DNA from: Candidatus Laterigemmans baculatus
GTDB taxonomy: Bacteria > Planctomycetota > Planctomycetia > Pirellulales > Pirellulaceae
Reading direction: 5' to 3'
Length of the DNA stretch: 64,000 nt
Assembly: GCF_010367455.1 (NCBI RefSeq)
Contig: NZ_WRPR01000016.1
Span: 62,001 to 126,000 of the forward strand
In this document: piece after piece, positions 33,717-42,614 of the stretch
Layout of the letters: each line of letters starts with the position of its first letter
Numbering within the stretch: position 1 is the first letter of the stretch
The notes under the pieces: generated by a model
The model's database searches: none
Seen by the model: the letters and a program-made list of their open reading frames with translations, nothing else
Told to the model about the DNA's origin: nothing
Position numbers and translations under genes: made by a program

Positions 33717-35966
33717 ATGTACCGGCGGGGCGATGGCCGCGCGCAGTCCACTGCGATCGTAGCGCTTGGAATTGGGACCGGACCTGTGAATGCCGAATCA
33801 TCGTCGACATCCGCGTCCCGGATTACGCATCTGAGGCGGACCGTCAGCTCCGTCACTGCAGACTCGCTATCGGGCAAGCGGCTGTGGATCGGCCCGGCGC
33901 TGACGGGGCTCCTGATCGCCGTCACCGGCTGGTGGGCCCATCGGCTGGTCGAGCGGGAGATGAAGGCAAACCTGGCCGGGCAACTCCAGGCCCTGCTCGA
34001 CACCGAAGTCGCGGCGTTGGAGATTTGGCTTGCTGACCAGCGGGCCGATGCGGAATCGCTGGGCCACGATCAAACCGTGCGCACGACCGTAGCGAAGCTA
34101 GCCGACACGGCGGAGCAGAACCCGGAATCGGTAGCCGCCGAGTTGCTCACTTCACCCGACCGGAGCGTCCTGCGAGAGCATCTTCGGCCGTGGCTCGAGA
34201 CGCACGGCGCGCAGGGATTCGCGGTCGTCGGCCGCAGCGGTTTGGTGCTGGCCGGCGATACCGACTATGGGATTGGCGGCACGCAACTCACGCAGACGTT
34301 TGAGAGCGTACTGGAGGGAGTCTTCGATGGGGAAACCTTGGTCCTTCCGCCGTTCAAAACCATGCTGCTATTGGCCGACGTGGACGGGGTTCCGCGGGCC
34401 GGAGTACCGGTGATGTACATCGCGACCCCGGTTCGCAGCGACGATGGCCAGATCATCGCGGCGCTTTGCGTGAGGATCCGTCCAGAAGATGAATTCACGC
34501 AGATCCTCCGCGTCGCCCAAGCCGGAGCCACTGGTGATACGTATGCTTTGAACGCTCAAGGCGTGTTGCTGACCAACAGCCGATTCGACGCCGAACTCAA
34601 ACGCATCGGGCTGCTGCAGGACGACGAGCATACGCGGTCGCTGCTGAACATCCGTGTCCGTGATCCCGGCGTCGATATGACGACCGGCCTGCGACCTTTG
34701 TTGCGTCGCTCCGAGCAACCTCTAACGCGAATGGCGGCCGCGGTGGCTGCCGGTGAGAACGGTGTCGACATTTCCGGCTATCGCGATTACCGCGGCGTAC
34801 CCGTCGTGGGAGCCTGGCGGTGGTTGCCCGAGTATGGGTTTGGAGTGGCCACCGAAGTGAGCGCTGCCGAAGCGTTCCGCCCCTTGGACGGACTGCGGAT
34901 GGCGTTCCGCATCCTCGCGGGCGTGCTTCTCGCTGCCACCGTGGGGATGTTCGGCCTAACCTATCACGCATCCCGATTGGAGCGTCACGCCCGACACGCG
35001 GTGCTGGAAGCAAAGCGATTGGGGCAGTACGCCCTCGGGGAAAAACTGGGTTCGGGAGGCATGGGCGTCGTCTATCGCGCCCGCCATGACATGCTGCAGC
35101 GGCCGACGGCCATCAAGCTGCTGCACACCGACCGGAGCGATGAGCAGGCGCTGGTCCGGTTCGAGCGGGAGGTCCAACTGACTAGCCAGTTGACGCATCC
35201 GAACACGATTGCGATCTACGATTATGGACGAACACCGGAAGGCGTTTTCTATTACGCGATGGAGTACTTGGACGGCGTGTCCCTGGAAGCCATGATTGCG
35301 CGTTTTGGACCGTTGCCCGAAGGCCGGGTGATCTACATCTTGCGGCAACTTTGCGGCTCGCTCTCCGAGGCCCATGGGCTGGCCCTGATCCATCGAGACA
35401 TCAAGCCAGCCAATATCATGCTGACCCAGCGGGGCGGGTTGTATGATTTTGTCAAACTGCTCGACTTCGGGCTTGTCAAACCTCAGTACGGCGACCGCCA
35501 GATGACGATTGCGGGTTCGCTGACCGGCACGCCGCTCTATATGTCGCCCGAAGCGATCCAGCAAACCGAAGTCGATCTCCGTAGCGACATCTACGCCGTC
35601 GGGGCTGTCGGCTATTTCATGCTGACCGGCCGACCGGTGTTTGAGGGCCAAGGCATTGTCGAGATCTGCAACCAGCACATCCATACTGAGCCCACCCCTC
35701 CGTCGCAGCGACGCGGCGCCACCCTTGATGAGGATTTGGAGCAGATCCTAATGCGGTGCCTGGCGAAGCAACCCGGGGAGCGGCCAGCCGACGCGAGCGT
35801 GCTGGAGGAAGCGCTCTCACAGTGCCGCTCGGCACACGCGTGGGGACCGAAGGAAGCCAGGGGATGGTGGGCCGAACACCTGAGCCAGGAAACGCAGATC
35901 GTTGCGGTGGACAAGGACACCCAGCGTCTAGCGGAAACCACCCTGCAGCCGAATCCGGCCCTTTAG
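33717..35966 (+). CDS. Transmembrane Ser/Thr protein kinase with extracellular Cache-type sensor
   Basis: A Hanks-type kinase of 749 residues from the ATG at 33717; a GTG at 33786 is an alternative and neither has a strong ribosome-binding site. A membrane helix (about 56-73), a Cache-like periplasmic domain (about 75-390; LNAQGVLLTNSRFDAEL resembles the chemoreceptor ligand fold) and a second helix (about 392-415) come before the kinase domain (about 437-700). The kinase has GEKLGSGGMGVVY, the Lys in AIKLL, HRDIKPANI (about 559), DFGLVKP and MSPEAI. This inverts the more common order in which the sensor follows the kinase. Ligand and targets are unknown. It stands alone, convergent with the gene at 36045. 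Confidence 0.92.
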   Translation: MYRRGDGRAQSTAIVALGIGTGPVNAESSSTSASRITHLRRTVSSVTADSLSGKRLWIGPALTGLLIAVTGWWAHRLVEREMKANLAGQLQALLDTEVAALEIWLADQRADAESLGHDQTVRTTVAKLADTAEQNPESVAAELLTSPDRSVLREHLRPWLETHGAQGFAVVGRSGLVLAGDTDYGIGGTQLTQTFESVLEGVFDGETLVLPPFKTMLLLADVDGVPRAGVPVMYIATPVRSDDGQIIAALCVRIRPEDEFTQILRVAQAGATGDTYALNAQGVLLTNSRFDAELKRIGLLQDDEHTRSLLNIRVRDPGVDMTTGLRPLLRRSEQPLTRMAAAVAAGENGVDISGYRDYRGVPVVGAWRWLPEYGFGVATEVSAAEAFRPLDGLRMAFRILAGVLLAATVGMFGLTYHASRLERHARHAVLEAKRLGQYALGEKLGSGGMGVVYRARHDMLQRPTAIKLLHTDRSDEQALVRFEREVQLTSQLTHPNTIAIYDYGRTPEGVFYYAMEYLDGVSLEAMIARFGPLPEGRVIYILRQLCGSLSEAHGLALIHRDIKPANIMLTQRGGLYDFVKLLDFGLVKPQYGDRQMTIAGSLTGTPLYMSPEAIQQTEVDLRSDIYAVGAVGYFMLTGRPVFEGQGIVEICNQHIHTEPTPPSQRRGATLDEDLEQILMRCLAKQPGERPADASVLEEALSQCRSAHAWGPKEARGWWAEHLSQETQIVAVDKDTQRLAETTLQPNPAL

Positions 35967-35968
35967 GA

Positions 35969-35982
35969 GGACAGCGCTGTCC
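35969..35982. terminator. Palindrome between convergent genes
   Basis: GGACAGCGCTGTCC is a perfect 14-base palindrome directly after the kinase stop and before the end of the leftward gene at 36045. It could be part of a bidirectional terminator, but there is no T-run. Confidence 0.25.
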
Positions 35983-36044
35983 AGTTCGGCTCAGTCAATA
36001 TCGGTTTTCCACTGGCGTCCCCGGATTTGCAGGGGGGACTGCGG

Positions 36045-36653
36045 CTATTCCTCGATGATGACAAGTAGGTAGGTCCCGCTCTTCGCCGATGTGCCACCAA
36101 CGAGCGTTGGCTTTCCAGGTTCGAGTAAGAGCCTGCCCGCAATTTGAACGGTCGCGATCTCCGGTGGGCCGTCGGCTGTTCCCTCGCCATCGAAGCGTGA
36201 AGATTCGTACGTCGTCTCCAAGAGCACCTTATCGTCCTGGGGGGTGGCGAGGACATGCACCGCCGTCCCGACTTGCATCATCTGCGTTTGTCGCACCGGG
36301 GGACGGTCTCTCCCGCTGAAGCTCTGACCCGTGGTCACCGCAGCGCTTCTGCCGAATTGGACCATCGTTGGGTTCCGCTCCAGGACCGATAGACGCACCA
36401 TCTCGACGACTTCGGGGGCTTTGTCGTCAGGGGCTTTGTCGTCTGCAGGTTCCGTCAACAGTTTCACCACTTCGTCGGCGGTGAGGCTGGGATCTGGAGC
36501 GGCGTCGAGACGGACTTCGGTGAACCGGACCATAAAGGTACGCACGGCCTTGGTCGATTCGGCCGTAGCGCCTTCTTTAACGACTCGATCCTGGCTGGCT
36601 GCGACTCCAGCAGTCAATGCGGCCGCAGCAAGGAATAGCACGAAGGTGCGCAT
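36045..36653 (-). CDS. Secreted protein of unknown function
   Basis: A 202-residue protein from the ATG at 36653, preceded by AGGAG. It has a signal peptide (about 1-20), a repeated DDKAPDDKAP linker near 75-85 and a beta-rich C-terminal half that ends LLLEPGKPTLVGGTSAKSGT and LLVIIEE. The end loosely resembles the outer-membrane end of secretin-like or general-secretion proteins, but this is only an impression. It follows the PQQ-propeller gene by 10 bases, so the two are co-transcribed and may act together outside the cytoplasm. Confidence 0.8.
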   Translation of the reverse strand: MRTFVLFLAAAALTAGVAASQDRVVKEGATAESTKAVRTFMVRFTEVRLDAAPDPSLTADEVVKLLTEPADDKAPDDKAPEVVEMVRLSVLERNPTMVQFGRSAAVTTGQSFSGRDRPPVRQTQMMQVGTAVHVLATPQDDKVLLETTYESSRFDGEGTADGPPEIATVQIAGRLLLEPGKPTLVGGTSAKSGTYLLVIIEE

Positions 36654-36663
36654 GAAACCACTC

Positions 36664-37980
36664 CTAACGAGAGGATGTGAATGCCCACAGCGCGTCATCG
36701 GTGCGGATGACGAGATCACTTCCGGCGACGACGACTGAGGCGTTGGTGGACTCGTTGAGCTCGTTCTCGGCGACTTGCTCGAAGCCCTCGCGGCTGGGGC
36801 GGAAAACGGTGGTCGTCCCCGATTTGGTCAGCAGGTACATCAGCCCATCGGCGGTCTGCGTGATGCTGGACCACGTCCCTCCACCGCCGGTCCGGGACTT
36901 CCAGAGCTCTTCGCCTGTCCGCACATCGAGACAGCCTAGCACGCCGCCGAGGTCGCAGACGTAGATGGCCCCTTCGTGGGCCACGCCGGTACCGAGCCAG
37001 CCGCGGTCTCGCGGTTTGTGCCACAGCCGATGCGTCTCGGTCACATCGCCTCGACCGCCCGCGCGAACGGCGAGCGACGCACCGCCATAACCACCCAGCG
37101 CGACGATCACCCCGTTGGATTCGATCGGTGAGGCATAGGCCAAGGGAGCGCCTCCTCCACAGGTCCAGAGCTGCTGGCCTGTCGCTGGATCGAACGCCAC
37201 GACGCGCCGGGGGAGTACCGCGACCAGCTCCGAGCGGCCATCGACTTCCACGATGATCGGCGTGTTCCAGGCCCCACGCAGTCGTTCGCGGCGTGGTGCA
37301 TCGCTGGTAAAGTCGTTGGCGTTGCCGTCGTTCTCGGGGCCGCTGAGTTTCCGCTCCGCCTCGTCGTCCAACGATTGGACTTCCCAACGCGTTTGGCCGG
37401 TGGTCTTATCCACAGCAATGAGCGACTCTCGGCTGCCGGGACCGAAATTCAGGATGCAGAGGTCCTCATGCAAGATGGGAGACGAGCCGTAGCCCCAGAT
37501 ATGCTCCTGCTTGCCGAGATCGCGGCGCCACAGCTCCTTCCCTTCGAGGTCCCAGCACACCAGGCCCGCTGATCCAAACCAGGCGATCACCCGCTGTCCA
37601 TCGGTGACGGGCGTGGCCGAACAGTAGGGGTTGGTTTTATGAGTGGCTTCCGGTTCCTCATAGACCACGCTTTGACGCCACAATTCTTCGCCGGTTCGGC
37701 GGTCGACGCAGAGCAATCCCCGTTCTTTCCCTTCGGCAAGTGGCAACGTCACGAAGATCCGATTGTCCCACACGATCGGAGTCGAGTTGCCTGCCGCAGG
37801 CAGGTCGATTCGCCAGTTGACGTTTTGCTCGGGCCCCCACTCGGTCACAGCGCCCGTGGCGGAAGTCTTGCCGCTGCCTTCGGGGCCTCGCCACTGCGGC
37901 CAATCCTGGCCGTTTCCGTAGCCTCGCGAGGCGATCGCAAGGCAACCCAGCATGACAGCAACAGCGACTCGATTTTTCAT
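36664..37980 (-). CDS. Secreted PQQ-like beta-propeller repeat protein
   Basis: A 438-residue protein with a signal peptide (about 1-23) and then WPQWRGPEGSGKT, the standard opening of planctomycete PQQ-like propellers. Repeats with the W/ATG-type blades are visible (DRRTGEELWRQSV, DKTTGQTRWEVQSL, DPATGQQLWTCGGG, DVRTGEELWKSRTG). The fold is shared with BamB and quinoprotein dehydrogenases. No catalytic or PQQ-ligand residues can be assigned, so a scaffold role is as likely as an enzyme. It precedes the small secreted protein by 10 bases. Confidence 0.9.
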   Translation of the reverse strand: MKNRVAVAVMLGCLAIASRGYGNGQDWPQWRGPEGSGKTSATGAVTEWGPEQNVNWRIDLPAAGNSTPIVWDNRIFVTLPLAEGKERGLLCVDRRTGEELWRQSVVYEEPEATHKTNPYCSATPVTDGQRVIAWFGSAGLVCWDLEGKELWRRDLGKQEHIWGYGSSPILHEDLCILNFGPGSRESLIAVDKTTGQTRWEVQSLDDEAERKLSGPENDGNANDFTSDAPRRERLRGAWNTPIIVEVDGRSELVAVLPRRVVAFDPATGQQLWTCGGGAPLAYASPIESNGVIVALGGYGGASLAVRAGGRGDVTETHRLWHKPRDRGWLGTGVAHEGAIYVCDLGGVLGCLDVRTGEELWKSRTGGGGTWSSITQTADGLMYLLTKSGTTTVFRPSREGFEQVAENELNESTNASVVVAGSDLVIRTDDALWAFTSSR

Positions 37981-38086
37981 GGCGATCCCCAGGGCATCGG
38001 TTTTCTAACAAGCGGTCGCCCGCGGGGGCGGATGGAAGCGAAGCCTCCGCGGCGCACGAATCCAAAGGTGGTGCTGTCCGAACAGT

Positions 38087-39091
38087 TTAACGAGGCGGAG
38101 GGCTGGGATGGGGCTCGGTGGCCGCGGCGCGGCGCAGGCGGTCCTGCACCGCATCCCACTGCGGCGTGGCCGGAGGGCGCTCGACGAGCATCGACTGGCA
38201 GCCGGCCGCGTCGGCTTCGCGGAGGCGGGCGTAGAGCCTCCGGCCGTAGGCCTCCGCGTCCTCGGGCATTTCCAGCCATTGCACCTGCCCGGCCGTCGCT
38301 GGCGGCGGCTGCATCGACAGGACCGCAATCGCTGGATCGGATGGCGAGAGTTGCTCGACGGCCGCCGCGAGTGCTTGGCGGTCGAGCAATCGCAGCGGAG
38401 TCTGCGGGGCGTAGTGGGAGGGAAGACGCCCGGGGACTCGAGGGCTGCTTGCACCCCCTGAGCCTGGCGTTTCGCCGATGAGTTCAGCGATCGCCGCCGC
38501 GGTGATCGCCCCGGGGCGAAGGATCTGCGGACTATTTCCGCTGAGGTCGAGGATCGTCGATTCGAGGCCCACCGAGCAGGGGCCACCGTCGAGGATCGCA
38601 TCGACGGCCGTTCCCAGTTCCGCCGCCACGTGTTCCGCCGTCGTGGGACTGACTCGTCCGAAACGGTTGGCCGAAGGGGCTGCCACGCCCGTCTCGGCCG
38701 CTTGCAGGACCGCCAGTGCCACGGGATGAGCCGGCACGCGGAGACCGATCGTTGCTTGGCCTCCGGTCACCACGGCGGGGACGTCGGGATTGCGTTTGAG
38801 GATTAGCGTCAGCGGACCTGGCCAAAACCGCTCGGCAAGACGCCACGCGAGCGGAGGAATCTCCCTGGCCCACCGCTCCAGATCCGCAGTTCGACCCAAG
38901 TGGACGATCAGGGGATGATCGGCCGGTCGGCCTTTGGCCGCGAAGATGCGGCGGACGGCGTGCTCGTTAGCAGCGTCCGCGCCGAGTCCGTAGACGGTTT
39001 CGGTCGGTAGCGCTACCAGCCCTCCCCCCCGCAAAATCTTCGCAGCTTGGGCGATGTCCTGCGGGGATTCTCCGCTCAGCACAGGGCTCAT
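38087..39091 (-). CDS. sua5: L-threonylcarbamoyladenylate synthase (Sua5/TsaC)
   Basis: A 334-residue enzyme from the ATG at 39091 that makes threonylcarbamoyl-AMP from Thr, bicarbonate and ATP for the t6A37 modification of tRNAs. The YrdC domain (about 1-205) shows GGLVALPTETVYGLGADA, KGRPADHPLIVHL, WPGPLTLIL and SANRFGRVSPTTAEHV. The C-terminal Sua5 domain follows the linker PGRLPSHYAPQTPLRLLD. The longer length distinguishes Sua5 from the short TsaC. It diverges from uvsE across a gap of about 190 bases. Confidence 0.95.
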   Translation of the reverse strand: MSPVLSGESPQDIAQAAKILRGGGLVALPTETVYGLGADAANEHAVRRIFAAKGRPADHPLIVHLGRTADLERWAREIPPLAWRLAERFWPGPLTLILKRNPDVPAVVTGGQATIGLRVPAHPVALAVLQAAETGVAAPSANRFGRVSPTTAEHVAAELGTAVDAILDGGPCSVGLESTILDLSGNSPQILRPGAITAAAIAELIGETPGSGGASSPRVPGRLPSHYAPQTPLRLLDRQALAAAVEQLSPSDPAIAVLSMQPPPATAGQVQWLEMPEDAEAYGRRLYARLREADAAGCQSMLVERPPATPQWDAVQDRLRRAAATEPHPSPPPR

Positions 39092-39279
39092 CGGATTTCG
39101 GTTGCCGTTCCTTTCGTCTCGCGACTTTTGGAATTCCTTGCGACTGGAAGTCCGCCGCTTCGCAATTTGCATGCTTGAAAACCGCCGACCATTTTACAAA
39201 TAGTCCGGGACAGGTAGTCCGGTCGTCGGATCTTACCGCGACGCCTGCCAATGCGACAGGGAAGAGGACCAGGGGAAGC

Positions 39280-40221
39280 ATGAAAGACGACTCGTCCATC
39301 CGCCTTGGGTTGTGCTGCATCTTTCGCGATCAGCCGATCAAGTTCCGCAACACCACGGTCAAGGCCACTGCTCCCATGGATCGCGGCGCAGCCTTGTCGA
39401 AGCTCTCGGGGCTGTGCATTACGAACGCCGAGGCTCTCCTGGCAGCGCTCAAGTTCTGTGCGGAGCACGGCATCGGTTGTTTCCGCATCAACAGTCAGAT
39501 CCTGCCGCTGAAGACCCATGCCGAATGCGGTTACGACGTGCTCGAACTGCCCGACGGCGAGGAGATCGTCCGCCGGTTCCGGAAATGCGGCACGTTCGCG
39601 GCTGAGCATGGCCTCCGCACCTGCTTCCATCCCGATCAATTCGTGGTGTTGAACTCGCCTCGGCTCGACGTCGTGGACCGTTCGCTCGCCGAACTGGAAT
39701 ATCAGGCGGAGGTCGCGGAGTGGGTGGGGGCTGACGTCCTCAACGTCCATGGAGGCGGGGCGTACGACGGCAAGCAAGCGGCCCTCGATCGCTTCGCTCA
39801 GAATCTCAGTCGCCTCTCCGAGCGGGCCCGAAGTCGCTTGACCGTCGAGAACGATGACACCCTCTACACGCCCTCGGACTTGCTGCCGCTGTGCCAAGCC
39901 GAAGGGCTACCGCTGGTTTACGACGTGCACCATCACCGCTGCCACCGCGACGCTCTGACGATCGAAGAAGCGACCCAACGGGCTCTCACCACCTGGGATC
40001 GCACGCCGCTCTTCCACATTTCCAGCCCTCTCGAAGGGTGGAGCGGACCGAAGCCGCAGCGCCACCATGACTTTATCGACGTGCGAGACTTTCCCGAGTG
40101 CTGGTTCGGTCTCGATGTGACTGTCGAAGTCGAAGCCAAGGCAAAGGAGCTCGCCGTCTTGCAGCTGAAGAAGGAACTGCGGGAGCGATTCGACACGCCC
40201 CTCTCACCGAGGAGCGGTTGA
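39280..40221 (+). CDS. uvsE: UV DNA damage endonuclease UvsE
   Basis: A 313-residue TIM-barrel enzyme from the ATG at 39280, which follows AGGGG. It nicks DNA 5' of pyrimidine dimers and other distortions in an excision pathway independent of UvrABC. Landmarks are IRLGLCCIF near the N-terminus, CFRINSQILP, LRTCFHPDQFVVLNSP, DVLNVHGGGAYDGK, LTVENDDTLYTP and VYDVHHHRCH, with the metal-binding His and Glu residues in place. It is likely a single-gene unit. Confidence 0.96.
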   Translation: MKDDSSIRLGLCCIFRDQPIKFRNTTVKATAPMDRGAALSKLSGLCITNAEALLAALKFCAEHGIGCFRINSQILPLKTHAECGYDVLELPDGEEIVRRFRKCGTFAAEHGLRTCFHPDQFVVLNSPRLDVVDRSLAELEYQAEVAEWVGADVLNVHGGGAYDGKQAALDRFAQNLSRLSERARSRLTVENDDTLYTPSDLLPLCQAEGLPLVYDVHHHRCHRDALTIEEATQRALTTWDRTPLFHISSPLEGWSGPKPQRHHDFIDVRDFPECWFGLDVTVEVEAKAKELAVLQLKKELRERFDTPLSPRSG

Positions 40222-40340
40222 GCCTGAGACCGATAGTCATTCCGCCTCGCTTTGCTGTACGATGAGCAGCCTTGGTGCCCCCCAGGAGGGGAGTTGCGGC
40301 AATTGCCGCGGAAGTGTCTCGATCGCAGCGGAGCTAGCTC

Positions 40341-42584
40341 GTGGCCGGAAAGGACGATCAGCATGAACCGCCGGTCCAAGGCGGCGATGACTCGCCGCGC
40401 GAGCCGGAGGCGTTGGAACCTGCACGGGCGGATAGCGGTTTTACCGACGACCTGCTGACGGTTCCGAGCGCGGCGACGACCAACCGCGAGGGCGAACGCA
40501 CGCGGCGTTTCGATGAAGCTCAGCCGGTGTTGGAACTGCCGTTTCCAGTGCCACTCGATCCGCCCCGGCAAGAAGGCTCGCTGGGGCGGATGGGCTGCTA
40601 TGAGATCTTGAACGTCGTCGGCCGCGGCGGGATGGGAATCGTCGCCCGCGCCTTTGACGAACAGCTGCATCGCAATGTCGCGATCAAGGTGATGTCGCAC
40701 CAATTGCTTTCGAGCGAGCGGGCGCAGAGACGCTTTTTGCGCGAAGCCCGGGCTGCGGCCAGCATCAACCATCCGAATGTCGTCACGATCCATGCCGTCT
40801 CGGAGAAAGACGATACTCCCTACTTGGTCATGGAGTACGTCGACGGCCAGCCCTTGCAAGCCAGGATCCAAAAGGACGCGCCGCTGCCGTATGAGGACGT
40901 GCTGCGGATCGGTGCCCAGATCGCATCGGGGCTCGCGGCGGCCCATCGACACGGGATCATCCATCGCGATATCAAACCGGGCAACGTGATGCTCGAAGAT
41001 CGCATCGAGAGGGTCAAACTCACCGATTTTGGCCTCGCCCGGCTGGTGCAGGAAAATTCGGATCTTACCAGTTTGGGAGACTTGGTCGGGACACCCGCCT
41101 ATATGTCGCCGGAGCAGGTCGACGGCAAAGATCTCACTCCCGCCAGTGACCTCTTCAGCCTCGGCTGCGTCCTGTATGCGATGTTTGCCGGCAAGAGCCC
41201 CTTTCATGCTTCGACCTCCTTCGCCACCGCAACCCGAGTCCGAGATTTCCAGCCCAAACCAATCGCTTCGCTGGTGGATGATATTCCAGCGGAGTTCGAC
41301 CAGCTGGTGAGCCGGCTGCTCAGCAAAAACCCCAAGGTACGTCCACGGAGCGCCGAAGAAGTCGCTGCGCTGCTCCTCGAGTGGTCCGCTCAAACGCACC
41401 AGGCGAGACTCAGCGGGAACAGCCTCGACCGCGCAGCGAAGGCCGCAGCCAAAACGAAGCGACATCTGCTTCGGCGGCACGGAGTCACAGCCGCCTTAGC
41501 GATTCTGATCAGCGGGGGCGTTTGGAGTTTCTTCCGCTCGCCCCCCAGCAATGCGACTCGCGTGGAAACGGAACAGAGAAAGGATTGGTTGGCCGACGGG
41601 GTCCTCCAAGTGCATCCCGAAAGTGGTGAGTTTCGAAGCTTGTCCGCAGCGCTTGCCGCGGCTCAACCCGACTCCACGATCGAGCTGCTGCCGGCGCGGT
41701 ACTACGAAACGATCGAGATCACCGATGCGGATCGTTTGGCCGGGCTAACGATTGTGGGGCAGGACGGGGTGCGAGTCGCCGGCCCGCTCGACGCTCCGGT
41801 CATTCACATCGCGGGTGTGCCGAATTGCGAACTTCGCGACTTGGTCATCGAGGCGAGCGAGACGCAAAACGGGGTCATCGTCGCGGGGAACTGCCCCGGG
41901 CTGCATTTCAGCCGCGTTCGGTTTGAAACTCAGCAACCGGAAAAGATGAAGGTGGGAATGCTGTTTTTCGAGGGAGGTGGAACGGGGGCCAGCGAAGATC
42001 CGATAGAGGTTTCGAACTGCTGGTTCGACGCCGGTGCCGTGGGCTTAGTGATCGGCTCGCTCAATCCCGGCGACGCGCCAGTCGAGCATGTCCATGTCCA
42101 TCACAATCGCATTCAAGCCGCATCGGAAACCTACGGAATTCCAATCGTCGTCCAAGGCCGCGTCCATGACTTGCGGATCGAACGCAATCTGTTGTTGCAA
42201 GGGCGCAACGGGTTGAGCATCTCGCTCCCGACGGCGGAGAGTGCGACAAAATGCGTGTTTCGTCATAACACGCTCTCCGGGTTCCAGAACGCATTCAATT
42301 GCAATTTGTCGGACATCGACCAGGATATACGGATCGAGGAAAACCTTGTCGCCGAAGCACGGACTCTGCACGCCAATTCAGGCGATCCCGCTCAGTACTC
42401 GCCGTGGTTTTCAGGGAACCAGTGGATCGTGACTCCCGAGGTCGAACGCAGCATCGTGGAATCGATGTTTGCCATGATCTCGCCGGAGAATGTGGAGTCA
42501 CTCGATCCGGATTCGCCGGCTTTCTCCAAACCCAGCGCACAAGGGCGAGGGAAGCTCGTCGGCATGCACGTTGACACCCAGTAA
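40341..42584 (+). CDS. Transmembrane Ser/Thr protein kinase with C-terminal beta-helix domain
   Basis: A 747-residue protein from a GTG. The kinase domain (about 87-350) has VGRGGMGIVARA, the Lys in VAIKVM, HRDIKPGNVML, DFGLARL and GTPAYMSPEQV. A single membrane helix (about 379-397) leads to a right-handed parallel beta-helix (about 410-720) with pectate-lyase-type rungs (GLTIVGQDGVRVAG, IHIAGVPNCELRDLVIEASE, VHHNRIQ, RIERNLLLQGRNGLSI). The beta-helix is outside the cytoplasm and may bind a polysaccharide or surface polymer; this is inference. It is followed by a glycosyltransferase on the same strand after 30 bases. Confidence 0.9.
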   Translation: MAGKDDQHEPPVQGGDDSPREPEALEPARADSGFTDDLLTVPSAATTNREGERTRRFDEAQPVLELPFPVPLDPPRQEGSLGRMGCYEILNVVGRGGMGIVARAFDEQLHRNVAIKVMSHQLLSSERAQRRFLREARAAASINHPNVVTIHAVSEKDDTPYLVMEYVDGQPLQARIQKDAPLPYEDVLRIGAQIASGLAAAHRHGIIHRDIKPGNVMLEDRIERVKLTDFGLARLVQENSDLTSLGDLVGTPAYMSPEQVDGKDLTPASDLFSLGCVLYAMFAGKSPFHASTSFATATRVRDFQPKPIASLVDDIPAEFDQLVSRLLSKNPKVRPRSAEEVAALLLEWSAQTHQARLSGNSLDRAAKAAAKTKRHLLRRHGVTAALAILISGGVWSFFRSPPSNATRVETEQRKDWLADGVLQVHPESGEFRSLSAALAAAQPDSTIELLPARYYETIEITDADRLAGLTIVGQDGVRVAGPLDAPVIHIAGVPNCELRDLVIEASETQNGVIVAGNCPGLHFSRVRFETQQPEKMKVGMLFFEGGGTGASEDPIEVSNCWFDAGAVGLVIGSLNPGDAPVEHVHVHHNRIQAASETYGIPIVVQGRVHDLRIERNLLLQGRNGLSISLPTAESATKCVFRHNTLSGFQNAFNCNLSDIDQDIRIEENLVAEARTLHANSGDPAQYSPWFSGNQWIVTPEVERSIVESMFAMISPENVESLDPDSPAFSKPSAQGRGKLVGMHVDTQ

Positions 42585-42614
42585 AATTTTGCACCATGGA
42601 CACGAACTACCTCT

